From contig JAZRPZ010000086.1 of NCBI GenBank assembly GCA_045649485.1, positions 1 through 12,426 of the forward strand: a stretch of 12,426 bases of DNA, read 5' to 3'. The DNA is from RUG11247 sp045649485. Its GTDB lineage: Bacteria > Bacillota > Clostridia > Christensenellales > Aristaeellaceae. The notes beneath the pieces are model-generated. The model saw only the letters and a program-made list of their open reading frames with translations, had not been told where the DNA came from and ran no database searches. Position numbers and translations under genes: made by a program. Below are positions 10,985 to 12,426 of the stretch, piece by piece. How positions within the stretch are numbered: position 1 is the first letter of the stretch; each line of letters begins with the position of its first letter.

Positions 10985-11908
10985 ATGAAATTTCTGCATA
11001 CAGGCGACCTGCATCTGGGCAAGCAGTTGAATGACGTTTCTCTTTTGGAAGATCAGCGCTTCATACTGTGGCAGATGATCGATATCGCCAAAAATGAAAA
11101 TGTGAACGCCGTACTGATAGCAGGCGACGTATATCAGAAATCAGCTCCGCCGGCAGAAGCTATGGCTCTTTTTGACCGTTTCCTGACAGAATTGAATTCC
11201 ATGGGCATTTCTGTCTTCATGATAAGCGGCAACCATGATTCTTCCCAGCGCATATCTTATTTTTCCTCACTTATTCGCGCTTCGGGTATATATACATCCG
11301 AAAGCTTCGAAGGAAAGCTGCAGTGCGTACGCATAAACGATGAGCATGGTCCCCTGAACATACACCTTATGCCTTTCATCAAACCGCTGCATACCCGCAA
11401 GTGGTTCCCGGATGAAACCATAAGCAGTTATCAGGATGCGGTATGCGCCGTATTGCACAGTTCCCCCGTTAATACAGACGAGCGCAATGTACTCCTGTGC
11501 CATCAGTTCATCACCGGCAGCGAGACTTCCGATTCCGAAGAAGCTTCCGTAGGCGGACTTGAGAACATAGATGCTTCCGTATTCTCTGATTTTGATTATG
11601 TAGCGCTCGGACATATCCACAAACCGCAGCGCATGACCCGCGACACACTGAGATACGCAGGTTCACCGCTGAAATATTCCTTCTCCGAAGTAAATTACAG
11701 AAAAAGCGTATGCATCGTTGAAATGGGCGCAAAGGGCGAAATAAGCGTAAGTACCGTTCCCCTCACTCCCATGCACGAGATGCGCCTGGTGGAAGGGCTG
11801 TTTGCTGACATAATGCGTATGCCGTACTCGGAGGATTATGTCTGGGTCACTCTGAATGATGAGATAACACCTCCGGATGCAAAGCTGAACTTTCCGAAGA
11901 TGGCCTGA
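10985..11908 (+). CDS. sbcD: Exonuclease SbcCD subunit D, 3'-truncated
   Basis: The nuclease subunit of SbcCD (the bacterial Mre11-Rad50 counterpart), which cuts hairpins and processes DNA ends with the SbcC ATPase. All metallophosphatase motifs are present: GDLHLGK (D8, H10), AGDVYQ (D48), SGNHDSS (N83, H84), LLCHQF near 174, and ALGHIHKPQ. The capping region begins after VPLTPMHEMR. ATG 10985 is the family start (MKFLHTGDLHLGK); the ribosome site is weak. Family members run to about 370-400 residues and normally continue after PDA..L into a short helix and tail, followed by sbcC. Here similarity stops at residue 299 (base 11881), eight unrelated residues follow and TGA ends it at 11908. The catalytic core is whole, but the SbcC-contact part is lost and no sbcC is present. 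Confidence 0.9.
   Translation: MKFLHTGDLHLGKQLNDVSLLEDQRFILWQMIDIAKNENVNAVLIAGDVYQKSAPPAEAMALFDRFLTELNSMGISVFMISGNHDSSQRISYFSSLIRASGIYTSESFEGKLQCVRINDEHGPLNIHLMPFIKPLHTRKWFPDETISSYQDAVCAVLHSSPVNTDERNVLLCHQFITGSETSDSEEASVGGLENIDASVFSDFDYVALGHIHKPQRMTRDTLRYAGSPLKYSFSEVNYRKSVCIVEMGAKGEISVSTVPLTPMHEMRLVEGLFADIMRMPYSEDYVWVTLNDEITPPDAKLNFPKMA
11872..11892. other. Right chimeric joint between sbcD and a transporter gene
   Basis: SbcD coding holds to about 11881. From 11884 another frame encodes the middle of a substrate-binding protein. Bases around 11881-11890 (AAAGCTGAAC) can be read as KL in one gene and AEL in the other, so the switch sits in or next to a few shared bases. No insertion-sequence end, target duplication or att-like repeat is seen. 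Confidence 0.65.
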
Positions 11909-12426
11909 TCTGGACCTTCACCATCCGTGAGGATGCTTATTTTACCGACGGCCATCAGCTGACCGCGGCGGACGTTGCTTTTACCCTTGAAACCGCCAAG
12001 GCAGCCATGGGCGCAGTAGACCTGACCTACATGGAAAGCGCCGTTGCGACGGGTGAATTCACCGTTGAGATCACCCTCAGCCGCCCGACTTCCATCTTCC
12101 TCAATACGCTGGCTTCCGTGGGTATCGTTCCGGAGCACGCCTACGGCGAAGATTACGGCATCAATCCCATCGGTTCCGGTCCTTACAAATTCGTTGAATG
12201 GCGCAGACAGGAACAGCTGATCTTCACTGCCAATGAAGATTATTACGGCGGTGAACCGGCCATCAAGGATGTCACTGTGGTATTCATGTCTGAAGATGCT
12301 GCGCTGGCAGCCGTGCAGGCAGGCCAGGTGGATGTCGCCTATACCAGCGCGACCCTTGCCATTACCCAGGTGCCGGGATACCATCTGGAATCCGTTCCTT
12401 CTGCGGATAACCGCGGTTTTACCTTG
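11884..12426 (+). CDS. ABC transporter substrate-binding protein, family 5 (peptide/nickel type), partial
   Basis: The 181 codons to the window edge encode the middle of a family-5 solute-binding protein (SBP_bac_5; OppA/DppA/NikA type), an extracytoplasmic lipoprotein that captures peptides or other solutes for an ABC importer. Diagnostic segments in order are SEDGLIWTFTIRED, FTDGHQLTAADVAFTLE, NPIGSGPYKFVEW, AALAAVQAGQVDVAY and NRGFTL at the edge. The signal peptide, lipobox Cys and first ~70-90 residues expected for the family are missing because the frame is cut at the joint with sbcD; the frame has a TGA at 11860-11862 and no family sequence before 11884. The 3' end runs off the window. 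The substrate cannot be told from this part. No ribosome site or start fits the family, so this is a fragment here. Confidence 0.88.

Noticed and set aside
1..12426. A new defence, mobile or CRISPR-like system
   Set aside because: No repeat-spacer array, reverse transcriptase, integrase, transposase, toxin-antitoxin pair or nuclease/ATPase island was seen. sbcD alone is a housekeeping repair gene, and its odd neighbour comes from a chimeric joint.
11863..12426. Fusion protein of SbcD and a peptide-binding protein
   Set aside because: The two coding parts are in different frames, and SbcD ends at TGA 11906-11908, so no fused protein is made.

Overview
The window looks like a chromosomal stretch from an anaerobic, gut-type Clostridia (Eubacteriales) genome, probably a metagenome assembly. 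Supporting signs are roughly even base composition, strong AGGAGG-type ribosome sites, sigma-A promoters with 17-nt spacers, several GTG and TTG starts, and families common in gut Firmicutes (YbjN, choloylglycine-hydrolase family acylase, D-aminoacylase, L-rhamnose isomerase, AraC-cupin regulator). No rRNA, tRNA, CRISPR array, transposase or prophage gene was seen.

Left part (1-2716). A minus-strand operon reads esterase A (1749-2528), esterase B (1000-1746, GTG start 2 nt after the first stop), then an ATP-grasp protein (54-947). Its promoter lies in a 28-bp inverted repeat at 2583-2610. The ATP-grasp gene is cut at about base 108 and joined to unrelated sequence (1 to about 123).

Middle-left (2656-4776). 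A plus-strand PHP-family phosphoesterase (2717-3397) converges on a YbjN-domain gene (3445-3864) across a shared bidirectional terminator. This PHP 3' end, terminator, ybjN and promoter module is duplicated in tandem. In the second copy (about 4030-4742) ybjN is intact (4260-4682) but only the last ~60 codons of the PHP gene remain.

Middle (4777-7356). Two minus-strand amidases lie in a row: a choloylglycine-hydrolase/penicillin-acylase family N-terminal-Cys hydrolase (6397-7356), then a D-aminoacylase-type amidohydrolase (4777-6330). Between them sits a promoter carrying a 24-bp perfect palindrome. Both enzymes cleave amide bonds of N-acylated small molecules, so they plausibly act together.

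Middle-right (7379-9866). An AraC-family regulator (7469-8419), transcribed divergently from the amidase genes, is followed by L-rhamnose isomerase (8559-9809) and a strong terminator. Similar CCAAT-containing elements abut the -35 of the regulator and the probable -35 of rhaA, which suggests autoregulation and control of rhaA.

Right part (9864-12426). A tyrosine-phosphatase-like protein with an extra N-terminal beta-rich domain (9864-10844, minus) is divergent from sbcD (10985-11908, plus). sbcD breaks off at about base 11881 and continues directly into the middle of an oligopeptide/nickel-type ABC transporter binding protein (11884 to the window end).

Both ends therefore carry mid-gene joints with a few bases of shared sequence. 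Assembly chimeras are the simplest reading; real rearrangements are not excluded. No convincing new defence or mobile system was found. The most interesting items are the duplicated PHP/ybjN module, the paired amidases with their palindromic operator, and the two-esterase plus ATP-grasp operon.
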